DNA of 5,482 nt from CAVDRM01 sp963626285. Lineage in GTDB: Bacteria > Bacillota > Clostridia > Christensenellales > Aristaeellaceae. The position numbers were made by a program, and so were the translations under genes. Positions within the stretch are counted from its first letter, which is position 1. Each line of letters starts with the position of its first letter. The stretch is taken from NCBI GenBank assembly GCA_963626285.1, contig CAVFWQ010000112.1:1-5482 (forward strand). Direction: 5' to 3'. This document shows positions 1-5,482 of the stretch, piece by piece. Under the pieces are notes generated by a model. It was given only the letters and a program-made list of their open reading frames with translations, searched no databases and was not told the origin of the DNA.

Positions 1-291
1 CTTGTACACCACATGCCTGTATTTTTTCTTGATCTCGGCATACGCGGGAGATTCCTCCTCCGTCCTGCCGTAGCTTCGCAGCCGGAATTTCTCCTTATAT
101 TGCGGGTGGGTCAGGGAATGACGAGTCATCAGGAAGTCCGGCGTGTCGAAATAGATGTTATTGATCGTGTGCAGCCCATACTCGTCGTCTGTCATGTAGG
201 GCGCAAGCGCTTTGCGTATTTCATGGAATTGCGCGCGGGTCAGCAGATATTTCTTTTCGTGTCTGCAGAAGGTGTATTGTATGTCCGTCAT
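1..291 (-). CDS. VTC-type polyphosphate polymerase domain protein (N-terminal 97 residues, runs off the window)
   Basis: Seen: a leftward frame opens at ATG 289-291 and stays open to base 1, giving 97 residues with no stop. A GGAGG ribosome-binding site lies at 299-303, seven bases before the start. Motifs in order: EKKYLL (residues 12-17), NNIYFDT (44-50), KEKFRLRSYG (66-75) and EIKKKY (86-91) followed by VVYK at the edge. Known: this order matches the N-terminal half of bacterial VTC-domain proteins of the CYTH/triphosphate-tunnel superfamily. Their basic residues on tunnel strands (here K13/K14, K68, R70, R72, K88-K90) bind the growing polyphosphate chain, and the yeast relative Vtc4 makes polyphosphate from ATP. 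Context: its start is 15 bases after the stop of the beta-helix/esterase gene, so the two are probably co-transcribed. Inference: a cytosolic or membrane-associated polyphosphate polymerase; activity cannot be judged because the C-terminal catalytic residues lie outside the window. Family assignment is firm, substrate less so. Confidence 0.88.
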   Translation of the reverse strand, partial: MTDIQYTFCRHEKKYLLTRAQFHEIRKALAPYMTDDEYGLHTINNIYFDTPDFLMTRHSLTHPQYKEKFRLRSYGRTEEESPAYAEIKKKYRHVVYK

Positions 292-306
292 TGCGCCGCC
301 TCCGTA

Positions 307-2691
307 TCACTGCGAGAGCAGCCAGTCCATAAGCCCCAGTTTCCCGTCCAGCCATGCCAAGGCGGGAACGTCCCTGTGACCCGCGTCTTCAAACACCGTC
401 AGGCGTGCGCGCGGGTTCACCGTCTTCAGCTGCGCGAGAAAATCCGTGGAAGACTCGGGATCGACCACCTTGTCGTTCTCGGCTGCAAAAGCCCATACGG
501 CCAATTCGGACAGCGCCTTTTGATTCCGCCCGGTGATGCGGACGCTGCCGCTCATGGGCGCAATGCGGGAGAAGCGCTCCGGCGCCATCGCCGCCAGCGC
601 CCAGGTTCCCGTTCCGCCCATGCTGTGCCCGGTGAGGATGACGCGCTCCGCATCAATGGGATAGTGCGCACAGATCATATCGATCAGCGCAAAAACCTGA
701 CTGCCGAGATCCCCCCAGCCGCTTTGCTCCTTCGGACATTGCGGACAAAGCACATAGGCGCGGATATCGCCCAGCCTGCCCGTCTGCACATACTGCGGGA
801 AGCCGTCTGCCCTGGTGATGAGGGAAGGGTCGCTGCCCTTGCCGCTGCCGCCATGCAGATAGACAATGAGCGGAAGCAGCTCATTTTCCGCGTCATCCGG
901 CGTGTAAAGCCAGTAGCCAAGACTGCCGTCCGACGCCGAGTATGCTGTCATTGCGCCATACGATACGGAGACAGTTTCTTCGGCGGCAGAAGAATTCGTC
1001 TGCGCCGCCCTGCTGTTGTGTCTGCTCTGGGTGACCTGGAACAGCATGATATTTTCATTGATCTCGCGGGTGCAAATCACGTCGTCGCCCGTCTGCACTG
1101 TCAGGTTCTGACCCACCTGAAGCGCGGAAGCGCTGACGATGATCGTCTTAAAAGAAGCCTGCGGCGTAAAAGTCAGCGTCTGCTGCTCGCCGACCGTCAG
1201 CGTGACGGTTGTACCGGCGCTCTGCCGCTCCTTCCATTTCAGGGTGACAGCGGCCTGATTCTCTGTCTGGCTGAAGGTCTGCGTGTTCTTACCATAGCCG
1301 CCCGACGCAATAACTGTACCGCCGGTAATGCGGCATTCGCATACCTCGGGGTAATCGATGGCAACCTCCTTCATTTCATTGCTGCTGGAAGCATATATGA
1401 GTCCGCCGGAAATGAGGATATTGCCGTTGGAGTCGATCGCGTCGCCGCTGGAAAGAATATGATGTTCCCCGCCGGATACGGTAATATCAAAGTTATGGCT
1501 CTTTTTGCGTTTTCCGCTTTCAGCCTCCGATACGGCCTTGGAGGCGGCGTTCCAGCCGTCATCAATGGCGGTGACGTCCGTTTTGCCACCGCTGAAAAGA
1601 AGATGCGCGCCCTCAATGCCCTCGTAGCTTTCCTTAATGAGAATGCTGCCGTCTGCCAGCGTGAAGGAATCGTCGGCGTGAATGCCGCCGTCGTTGCTGG
1701 CCAGCTCAAAGGAACCGCCGTAAACGGTGATGCTGCCGTCTGCATGGACTGCATCGTCCCGGCTGCTGATGGCAAATGCTCCCGCGTATGCATGGATATT
1801 CTCCGCCTTCAGCCCCTTGGCGCTTTCAGAATCTGGTTCCGTTTCGTCCCCGGCCTGCTGCTGCGCCGCCCGGTCGGCCTTGCGGACAGGCTCGGCGGGT
1901 GTCTGCCGGAATTCAGGCAGGCATCCGCCGCCGGAGGTGATCCTGTACGTCCCGCCGTTGAGGTAAAGATCGGTTTCGGCCTGAATGCCATCCCGCTGCG
2001 CATCAATGCTCAGGTCGCTGTCCAGCACATAGATCCAGCCGCGCCCCGCGTCGGCTGCGTTGGTAGACTTGACGCCGTCGCTGCCGGCGGCAGCGGAAAC
2101 CGCCGCATGATAGAGCGTCACCGAATCCTTGCCGCGAACGGCGTCGCCTCTGCTGCTGATGACGATATTCGCGTCGGCGATCACCAGGCTGTCTTTGCTC
2201 ACAATGCCATCGTCATACTGTGCAATGACCCGCAGTGTGCCTGTGCCGTTGATGGACAGGTCTTCCTTGGAAAACAGCGCGCCGTTTGGCTCGTCCTCCC
2301 CGTCGGGAAGGGTGTAGGCGGGGCTGTCTGTCAGGACGCTTTCCCTGCCGTCTGCCAGCGTGATAACGACCTTTTCCGCCGCTTTGATATGGATGGCAGG
2401 GCCGTCGGGCGATGTAATGCTGACGCCGTCCAGCAGCAGCTTCACATCCGCATCCTTCGCATCGACCACAAGCTGGCCGGCGCAGCCGCCCTGCACAAGA
2501 TAAGCGCCGGAGCGGGTGATGGTATTTACGCCGTTCTGCAATTGGAGCGTCGTGCCGCAGTCCTCCGGCGTGATGGGTTCAACGTCTTTCGCATTATAAT
2601 AAGCGGAAGCGTCGGGCGCGGCCTCGCCTGCCGCGAAGGCCGGAATCAAAAGAGTCGTCATCAGCAGGAGGGATAATGCGATTCGTTTCAA
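307..2691 (-). CDS. Secreted Cthe_2159-like carbohydrate-binding beta-helix protein fused to an alpha/beta-hydrolase (esterase-like) domain
   Basis: Seen: 794 residues from a TTG start; no in-frame ATG is better placed, and AGGA/GAGGTG sits at 2694-2704 just upstream. Residues 1-20 are a signal peptide (MKR, hydrophobic core, AFA before the cut). Residues about 35-465 carry some nine repeats of the form D-(D/G)-(G/A)-(I/V)-(H/x)-(A/S)-(D/N), for example YDDGIVSKD (159), RDDAVHADG (311), NDGGIHADD (333) and SGDAIDSNG (415), often followed by a GG turn. A polar loop interrupts them at about 255-292. Residues 490-540 are a beta-rich cap. Residues 575-794 are an alpha/beta hydrolase: oxyanion-type YLHGGSG (611-617), nucleophile elbow GHSMGG (Ser690), probable Asp740 and His772 in AGH. 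Known: the repeat region resembles Cthe_2159 (DUF4353), a pectate-lyase-like, calcium-containing beta-helix that binds cellulose or pectic polysaccharide. Inference: an exported polysaccharide-binding esterase; no LPXTG or other wall anchor is visible. The exact substrate is unknown. Confidence 0.87.
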   Translation of the reverse strand: MKRIALSLLLMTTLLIPAFAAGEAAPDASAYYNAKDVEPITPEDCGTTLQLQNGVNTITRSGAYLVQGGCAGQLVVDAKDADVKLLLDGVSITSPDGPAIHIKAAEKVVITLADGRESVLTDSPAYTLPDGEDEPNGALFSKEDLSINGTGTLRVIAQYDDGIVSKDSLVIADANIVISSRGDAVRGKDSVTLYHAAVSAAAGSDGVKSTNAADAGRGWIYVLDSDLSIDAQRDGIQAETDLYLNGGTYRITSGGGCLPEFRQTPAEPVRKADRAAQQQAGDETEPDSESAKGLKAENIHAYAGAFAISSRDDAVHADGSITVYGGSFELASNDGGIHADDSFTLADGSILIKESYEGIEGAHLLFSGGKTDVTAIDDGWNAASKAVSEAESGKRKKSHNFDITVSGGEHHILSSGDAIDSNGNILISGGLIYASSSNEMKEVAIDYPEVCECRITGGTVIASGGYGKNTQTFSQTENQAAVTLKWKERQSAGTTVTLTVGEQQTLTFTPQASFKTIIVSASALQVGQNLTVQTGDDVICTREINENIMLFQVTQSRHNSRAAQTNSSAAEETVSVSYGAMTAYSASDGSLGYWLYTPDDAENELLPLIVYLHGGSGKGSDPSLITRADGFPQYVQTGRLGDIRAYVLCPQCPKEQSGWGDLGSQVFALIDMICAHYPIDAERVILTGHSMGGTGTWALAAMAPERFSRIAPMSGSVRITGRNQKALSELAVWAFAAENDKVVDPESSTDFLAQLKTVNPRARLTVFEDAGHRDVPALAWLDGKLGLMDWLLSQ

Positions 2692-2740
2692 AACACCTCA
2701 TCCTTTCAGGGGCAATGTTGTCAGCGCAAAGCCTGAGATC

Positions 2741-2773
2741 ATCATACCGCATCAGTCTGAAAAAAATCTGAAA
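2741..2773 (-). promoter_or_regulatory. Leftward promoter with TTTCAG-N5-TTTCAG operator
   Basis: Read on the minus strand, TTTCAG (2773-2768), five bases, TTTCAG (2762-2757), then ten bases, then TATGAT (2746-2741) as the -10. No good -35 hexamer exists at the expected place; the operator occupies it. This is the arrangement of OmpR-family activator promoters, such as the CiaR TTTAAG-N5-TTTAAG sites. Transcription should start near 2734, giving a leader of roughly 43 bases before the TTG at 2691. It would drive the beta-helix/esterase gene and the polyphosphate polymerase gene. The regulator is inferred to be the adjacent one. Confidence 0.7.
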
Positions 2774-2779
2774 ACCGGC

Positions 2780-2812
2780 TTTCAGGTTTCTTTCAGGCGT
2801 GTGATTTACAAT
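2780..2812 (+). promoter_or_regulatory. Rightward promoter with TTTCAG-N5-TTTCAG operator
   Basis: TTTCAG at 2780-2785, five bases, TTTCAG at 2791-2796, ten bases, then TACAAT at 2807-2812 as the -10. The extended match is CTTTCAGG in both copies, 11 bases apart. As on the other strand, the operator covers the -35 region. Transcription should begin near 2819, about 43 bases before the regulator's ATG at 2862. The arrangement implies positive autoregulation of the two-component operon by its own response regulator (inference). Confidence 0.72.
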
Positions 2813-2861
2813 TGACAAGGCGGATGCTATCATATGAATGAGCGCTGCACAGGAGGATGCC

Positions 2862-3536
2862 ATGAAAGTATTGATTGTGGAGGATGAGCGCAGGCTTGCC
2901 AGGGCGCTGCAGCATATCCTGACGGAGGCCGGCTATGAAGCCGCCGCTGTTTATACGGGCGGCGAGGGGCTGCACTATGCCTCCGCCTGCTCCTATGACC
3001 TGATCGTGCTGGATGTGATGCTTCCGGGCATGGATGGCTTTTCCGTGGTGAAGGCGCTGCGGCAGAAGCAGAACCGCGTGCCTGTGCTGATGCTGACAGC
3101 CAAGTCCACTGTGGCGGACAAGGTAAGCGGTCTTGACGCAGGCGCAGACGACTACCTTACCAAGCCCTTTGAACCGGAAGAATTGCTGGCCCGCATCCGC
3201 GCCCTGCTGCGCCGGGGCGACAACGCCGTGGCGGATGAGATCGCCGTCTTTGACCTGCGGCTGATGGTGAATACGCACGACCTGTTATGCGGGGAACGCA
3301 GCATTCAGCTGAGCAGCCGGGAGTATCACATCATGCGTCTGCTGATGAACAACAGAGAAAGATATCTGTCCAAGGACGAACTGCTGCTGCGCGCGTGGGA
3401 TATGGCGACGGAGGCCGGCGACAACTGCGTAGAAGCCTATATTTCTTTTCTTCGCAAGAAGCTGAGCCATCTGAAAAGCCGAACAGTCATTGCCACGCTG
3501 CGCAAGGTGGGCTATCGATTGGAGGAAAACGCATGA
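2862..3536 (+). CDS. OmpR/PhoB-family response regulator
   Basis: Seen: 224 residues. The start at 2862 is chosen because AGGAGG lies at 2851-2856, five bases ahead; an in-frame ATG at 2838 has no ribosome-binding site and would put this AGGAGG inside the gene. Residues 1-118 form a receiver domain with the acidic pocket E7/D8, phospho-acceptor Asp51 (in LIVLDVMLPGMDG), switch Thr79 and Lys101 (KPF). Residues about 125-222 form a winged-helix DNA-binding domain, with SSREYHIMRLL, a D/E-rich recognition region and the closing RKVGYRL hairpin. Length is normal for the family. Context: first gene of a rightward operon with the sensor kinase, whose ATG overlaps its TGA. It is transcribed away from the esterase/polyphosphate polymerase operon across a region with paired TTTCAG direct repeats, its likely binding sites. 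All key residues are present, so it should be active once phosphorylated. Confidence 0.95.
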   Translation: MKVLIVEDERRLARALQHILTEAGYEAAAVYTGGEGLHYASACSYDLIVLDVMLPGMDGFSVVKALRQKQNRVPVLMLTAKSTVADKVSGLDAGADDYLTKPFEPEELLARIRALLRRGDNAVADEIAVFDLRLMVNTHDLLCGERSIQLSSREYHIMRLLMNNRERYLSKDELLLRAWDMATEAGDNCVEAYISFLRKKLSHLKSRTVIATLRKVGYRLEENA

Positions 3537-4753
3537 TGCTCAAAAAGCTCCGTCAGCGTATCATCCTGATGCTGATGGCGGTGTTCCTTGTACTGATCGT
3601 CGGCGTGATCGCCTACATGAGCGCCATCAACGCGCAGCAGGTTGTGGAGCGCCAGAAGCAGGCCCTTCGTAGCGCGGCGCTGCAGCCGATGGCGCGCCGC
3701 TCAAACAACCGACGGGCGACGGATTATGTCGGCGGTGCAGCTTTCTTTGCCGTGCGGTTTGATCCCTCCGGCAATGTGACTTCCGTGTATCAGCATGCGT
3801 ATGACATCAGCGATGAAGAAGCCGCTCTCGCCGCGGAAAGAGCCATGAGCAGCGGACGCACCAGCGGCGTGCTGCGCGATCAGCAGGTACGCTACCTGAT
3901 CCGCAAGGATTCCAACGGTTACGCCCGCGTCACCTTCATCAGCATGGCGGAGGATAAAGTGCAGCAGCGCAAGCAGCTTCTGTATTCGCTGCTGCTGATC
4001 CCGATTCTTATGCTCGGGTTGTTCCTTTTTGCTGCGCTGCCGTTATCTCGATGGCTGACCAGACCCGCCCAGAACGCATGGGATGCACAGCGGCATTTCA
4101 TTGCCGATGCAAGCCATGAACTCAAAACGCCGCTGACGGTCATCCTTGCGAACCTGTCCATTCTTCTCAAAAACAAGCAGCAAACCATCGAAAGCTGCGA
4201 AGGCTGGATCGAGAGTACGCAGGAAGAAGCGCAGCAGATGCGCAAGCTGGTGGAAGAAATGCTGATGCTGGCCCGTACGGAGGATGAACAGCCCGCCGAA
4301 CACTTTACTCAGGCCAATCTTTCTGAATTGCTGGAACGCACGCTCATGACGATTGAGTCCATCGCTTTCGACAATGGCGTAACACTGAAAACCAGCATAG
4401 AGGAAAATGTGATAACGGTCTGCAGCGAAACGCATATTCAGCAAATGATGACGATTCTTCTGGACAACGCCATCAAGTATGCAGGCGGTAAGAAAATCGT
4501 TACGGTTACGCTTGCGAGGAAACAGGAACGGTGCGAGCTGCATGTTAACAACACAGGCGCGCCCATTCCTGCGGAGGCGCTTCCGCATGTATTTGATCGT
4601 TTTTATCGCGGGCAGGCTAATCGCACTGGCAATGGGTTCGGTTTAGGACTAGCCATAGCGAAGCGAATTTTGCAAATGCACAAGGGCTCGATCCGTGTAA
4701 GCAGCACTGCCGCTTCCGGAACTACTTTTTCAGTTGTTCTGCCGATAAGGTGA
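3533..4753 (+). CDS. Membrane sensor histidine kinase (HisKA-HATPase) without a full HAMP domain
   Basis: Seen: 406 residues. The ATG at 3533 overlaps the regulator's stop (ATGA), and GGAGG at 3521-3525 is seven bases ahead; a second ATG at 3536 is possible. Membrane segment 1 spans about residues 9-30, an outside sensor region 31-148, and membrane segment 2 about 149-170. Only about 18 residues (including SRWLTRP and a QRHF lead-in) separate it from the H box. The H box is DASHELKTPL with phospho-acceptor His195. The ATPase domain shows N box LLDNAIKYA (Asn312), an atypical G1 motif NNTGAPI (339-345), F box FDRFYRG (354-360) and G2 GFGLGLAIAK (368-377). Known: such kinases autophosphorylate on His and pass phosphate to the partner regulator. 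Inference: it senses an envelope or extracellular signal through a small, unrecognised domain of about 115 residues and controls the two divergent operons. No clear terminator directly follows. Confidence 0.93.
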   Translation: MMLKKLRQRIILMLMAVFLVLIVGVIAYMSAINAQQVVERQKQALRSAALQPMARRSNNRRATDYVGGAAFFAVRFDPSGNVTSVYQHAYDISDEEAALAAERAMSSGRTSGVLRDQQVRYLIRKDSNGYARVTFISMAEDKVQQRKQLLYSLLLIPILMLGLFLFAALPLSRWLTRPAQNAWDAQRHFIADASHELKTPLTVILANLSILLKNKQQTIESCEGWIESTQEEAQQMRKLVEEMLMLARTEDEQPAEHFTQANLSELLERTLMTIESIAFDNGVTLKTSIEENVITVCSETHIQQMMTILLDNAIKYAGGKKIVTVTLARKQERCELHVNNTGAPIPAEALPHVFDRFYRGQANRTGNGFGLGLAIAKRILQMHKGSIRVSSTAASGTTFSVVLPIR

Positions 4754-4828
4754 CATTGCCACAAGCAGGGTCTGCGGATGCTTTTGCCAGCAATGCCAGC
4801 GTCATTCGCAGCATCGCCCGAATAACGA

Positions 4829-5056
4829 ATGAATTCGTATATAGCCAGCGAGCATCCTTTCGGAACCATAAAGCACGATGATGGAGCCGGATACTTTCTG
4901 CGCAAGGGCAAAGAAAAAGTAACAGCCGAATACGCGCTCAGCTGTTTTGAATACGATATCCGCCGGGCTATTACAATTTGTAAGGGCGTAAAAAAACTGA
5001 TCCAAAGGTTCAAAAGGATCAGTCTGCCAGAATTAACGAAAATGGTGGAAATCTGA
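4829..5056 (+). pseudogene. C-terminal remnant of an IS1182-like DDE transposase
   Basis: Seen: an open frame of 75 residues with EHPFGTIK near its start, followed by GYFLRKGKEKVTAEYALSCFEYDIRR. In EHPFGTIK the E and K are six residues apart, as in the E-(6)-K part of the YREK signature of IS4/IS5/IS1182-type transposases. The text after it matches the usual C-terminal helix of the DDE_Tnp_1_6 type. The Arg expected four residues before the Glu is replaced by Tyr, and a TAA at 4823-4825 closes the frame upstream, so homology seems to begin near 4838. No ribosome-binding site precedes the ATG at 4829. The stretch 4754-4828 shows no convincing transposase sequence in any frame. A full transposase of this kind has roughly 400-550 residues, so this is a dead fragment. 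It lies in the same direction, 75 bases after the kinase stop. Confidence 0.72.
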
Positions 5057-5247
5057 GGGGGAAGCCCCTCTCAGCTTGTCAAAAAAGTGGAGGTGCAGGA
5101 GGCACTGCCTCCTGCCGGGGGTTTTAGGGGCAGAGCCCCTAAGCCTTATGCCGCAGCACTTTCCCCACGAACCAGCGAAGCGCTGTTCGCAGGCACTGGC
5201 GGCCGATCAGGGGTTTTTCGACAGTCTGTGAGGGGGAACCCCCCCTC
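5055..5247. repeat. GC-rich multi-hairpin intergenic element with imperfect inverted ends
   Basis: Seen: the left end (5055-5086) and the right end (5214-5247) are imperfect inverted copies. Each outer part is a GAGGGG/CCCCTC hairpin (5055-5070 and 5230-5247), and each inner part has TTGTCAAAAAA or its counterpart TTTTTCGACAG. Between them lie a perfect 9-base hairpin (5095-5103 with 5107-5115), a perfect 8-base hairpin (5124-5131 with 5135-5142), and a bulged one (5169-5177 with 5181-5188). No frame looks coding. It could be a dispersed MITE-like intergenic repeat, the non-coding end of the insertion sequence represented by the adjacent transposase remnant, or a structured RNA. The inverted ends favour a mobile repeat. 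Confidence 0.55.
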
Positions 5248-5254
5248 TTTTTTT
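5230..5254 (+). terminator. Rho-independent terminator, rightward
   Basis: A seven-base GC stem (GAGGGGG at 5230-5236 with CCCCCTC at 5241-5247), a four-base loop, then seven T residues at 5248-5254. This is the first strong terminator after the two-component operon, about 475 bases past the kinase stop, so it may end read-through transcription. It also forms the right arm of the multi-hairpin element. Confidence 0.7.
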
Positions 5255-5292
5255 ACGTGATTTTGGGCGTTGAATGGGCGATTTTTGTATGG

Positions 5293-5333
5293 ATAAAACA
5301 AAATATCCGTCCGAAAACTGTGTTTTCGGACGG
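5293..5333 (-). terminator. Rho-independent terminator of the leftward tRNA locus
   Basis: A perfect 12-base stem (5307-5318 with 5322-5333) around the loop TGT. On the minus strand it is followed by a T-rich run (complement of 5293-5306). It starts five bases beyond the CCA end of the tRNA-Ala sequence, the usual position for a tRNA gene's own terminator. That indicates this side is the original chromosomal downstream flank of the tRNA gene. Confidence 0.78.
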
Positions 5334-5337
5334 ACTG

Positions 5338-5390
5338 TGGTGGAGCTAAGGGGATTCGAACCCCTGACCTCTACAATGCGAATGTAGCGC
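5338..5390 (-). tRNA. tRNA-Ala(CGC) 3' part only (probable attachment-site remnant)
   Basis: Minus strand, 5' to 3': anticodon stem CTACA with loop TTCGCAT and TGTAG (5387-5371), giving anticodon CGC; a five-base variable loop; T arm AGGGG-TTCGAAT-CCCCT (5365-5349); 3' acceptor strand TAGCTCC (5348-5342); discriminator A (5341); encoded CCA (5340-5338). U70 and A73 fit alanine identity, with the G3-U70 pair expected. Upstream, the D arm and 5' acceptor strand are not there: the bases right of 5390 do not contain the usual TAGCTCAG core, and only the first four bases of a possible 5' strand (GGAG, complement of 5413-5416) would pair. The molecule therefore cannot fold into a normal tRNA. A clean 3' half with CCA and its own terminator is what a tyrosine-recombinase element leaves when it integrates into a tRNA gene. 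Confidence 0.7.
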
Positions 5391-5482
5391 GCTAACGAGT
5401 TCAGCGTTCTGCACTCCCATTTTGGGCTTCTGCCTGGTTGTGTGGGGTGTTAGCAACTTCGATAGAATCGAAGCATCTATAC
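5391..5482. other. Non-coding stretch, possible end of an integrative element
   Basis: No convincing coding frame in 92 bases. It holds an inverted hexamer pair GCTAAC (5391-5396) and GTTAGC (5449-5454), and a perfect seven-base hairpin with loop AGA (5457-5463 with 5467-5473) not followed by a T run, so it reads more like a protein-binding dyad than a terminator. If the tRNA fragment is an attachment site, this is the first DNA inside the element, where integrase or excisionase arm sites often lie. That role is inference only. Confidence 0.35.

Noticed and set aside
13..2676. An 887-residue open frame on the plus strand, longer than the gene opposite it
   Set aside because: It is codon-for-codon antisense to the esterase and polyphosphate polymerase genes. 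Its stops would need TTA, CTA or TCA codons in the real genes, which are rare in this GC-rich sequence. It has no ribosome-binding site and no recognisable domain, while the minus frame has a signal peptide, repeats and a catalytic triad.
2703..2710. A fifth copy of CTTTCAGG as another regulator site
   Set aside because: It has no partner at 11-base pitch (2715-2720 does not match) and is explained by overlap with the ribosome-binding region of the TTG-started gene.
2812..2840. TTGACA at 2812-2817 as a -35 box, with TATGAA at 2833-2838 as its -10
   Set aside because: The spacing is only 15 bases, and transcription would start almost at the ribosome-binding site. TACAAT at 2807-2812, ten bases after the operator, fits better and is mirrored on the other strand.
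2838..2861. Upstream ATG at 2838 as start of the response regulator
   Set aside because: No ribosome-binding site precedes it, and the receiver domain's first strand begins right at the ATG at 2862, which has AGGAGG five bases ahead.
5055..5142. CRISPR array from the repeated GGGG/CCCC blocks
   Set aside because: There are no equal-length direct repeats separated by unique spacers; the blocks are separate hairpins of different sequence.
5338..5390. 3' end of a tmRNA gene
   Set aside because: The fragment has a five-base anticodon stem with a seven-base loop and a five-base variable loop, which is tRNA architecture, not the long tmRNA helix.
5338..5416. An intact tRNA extending to about 5416
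   Set aside because: Only four acceptor pairs could form, the D arm cannot be placed with normal spacing, and the conserved TAGCTCAG-like core is missing.

Overview
The window reads like part of a moderately GC-rich Clostridia-type Firmicute, probably a gut or anaerobic lineage. This rests on AGGAGG-like ribosome-binding sites, an OmpR-type regulator with an orphan-style kinase lacking a clear HAMP domain, and a VTC-type polyphosphate polymerase next to a Cthe_2159-like beta-helix protein, a combination I associate with Clostridia. No species can be named.

Layout. Positions 1-2691 hold two leftward genes in one probable operon. The upstream one (TTG start at 2691) encodes a secreted protein joining a carbohydrate-binding parallel beta-helix to a C-terminal alpha/beta-hydrolase (esterase-like) domain. 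Fifteen bases downstream starts a VTC/CYTH-type polyphosphate polymerase that runs off the left edge. Positions 2692-2861 are a divergent control region. Positions 2862-4753 hold a rightward two-gene operon: an OmpR-family response regulator and a membrane histidine kinase, overlapping by ATGA. Positions 4754-5056 hold a decayed 3' remnant of a DDE transposase. Positions 5055-5254 form a cluster of GC-rich hairpins with inverted ends, closing in a rho-independent terminator. Beyond it are a leftward terminator and the 3' part of a tRNA-Ala(CGC), without its 5' half. This looks like the attachment-site scar of an integrative element lying to the right.

How the parts fit. The divergent region contains two operator-promoter units in mirror image. 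Each reads TTTCAG-N5-TTTCAG, then exactly 10 bases, then a -10 hexamer (TACAAT rightward, TATGAT leftward). The 11-base repeat pitch and the position over the -35 region are typical of OmpR-family activators. The simplest model is that the kinase senses an envelope or extracellular cue, and the phosphorylated regulator activates both its own operon and the beta-helix/esterase-polyphosphate polymerase operon. The functional link between a secreted polysaccharide-binding esterase and a polyphosphate polymerase is unexplained and is the most interesting biology here.
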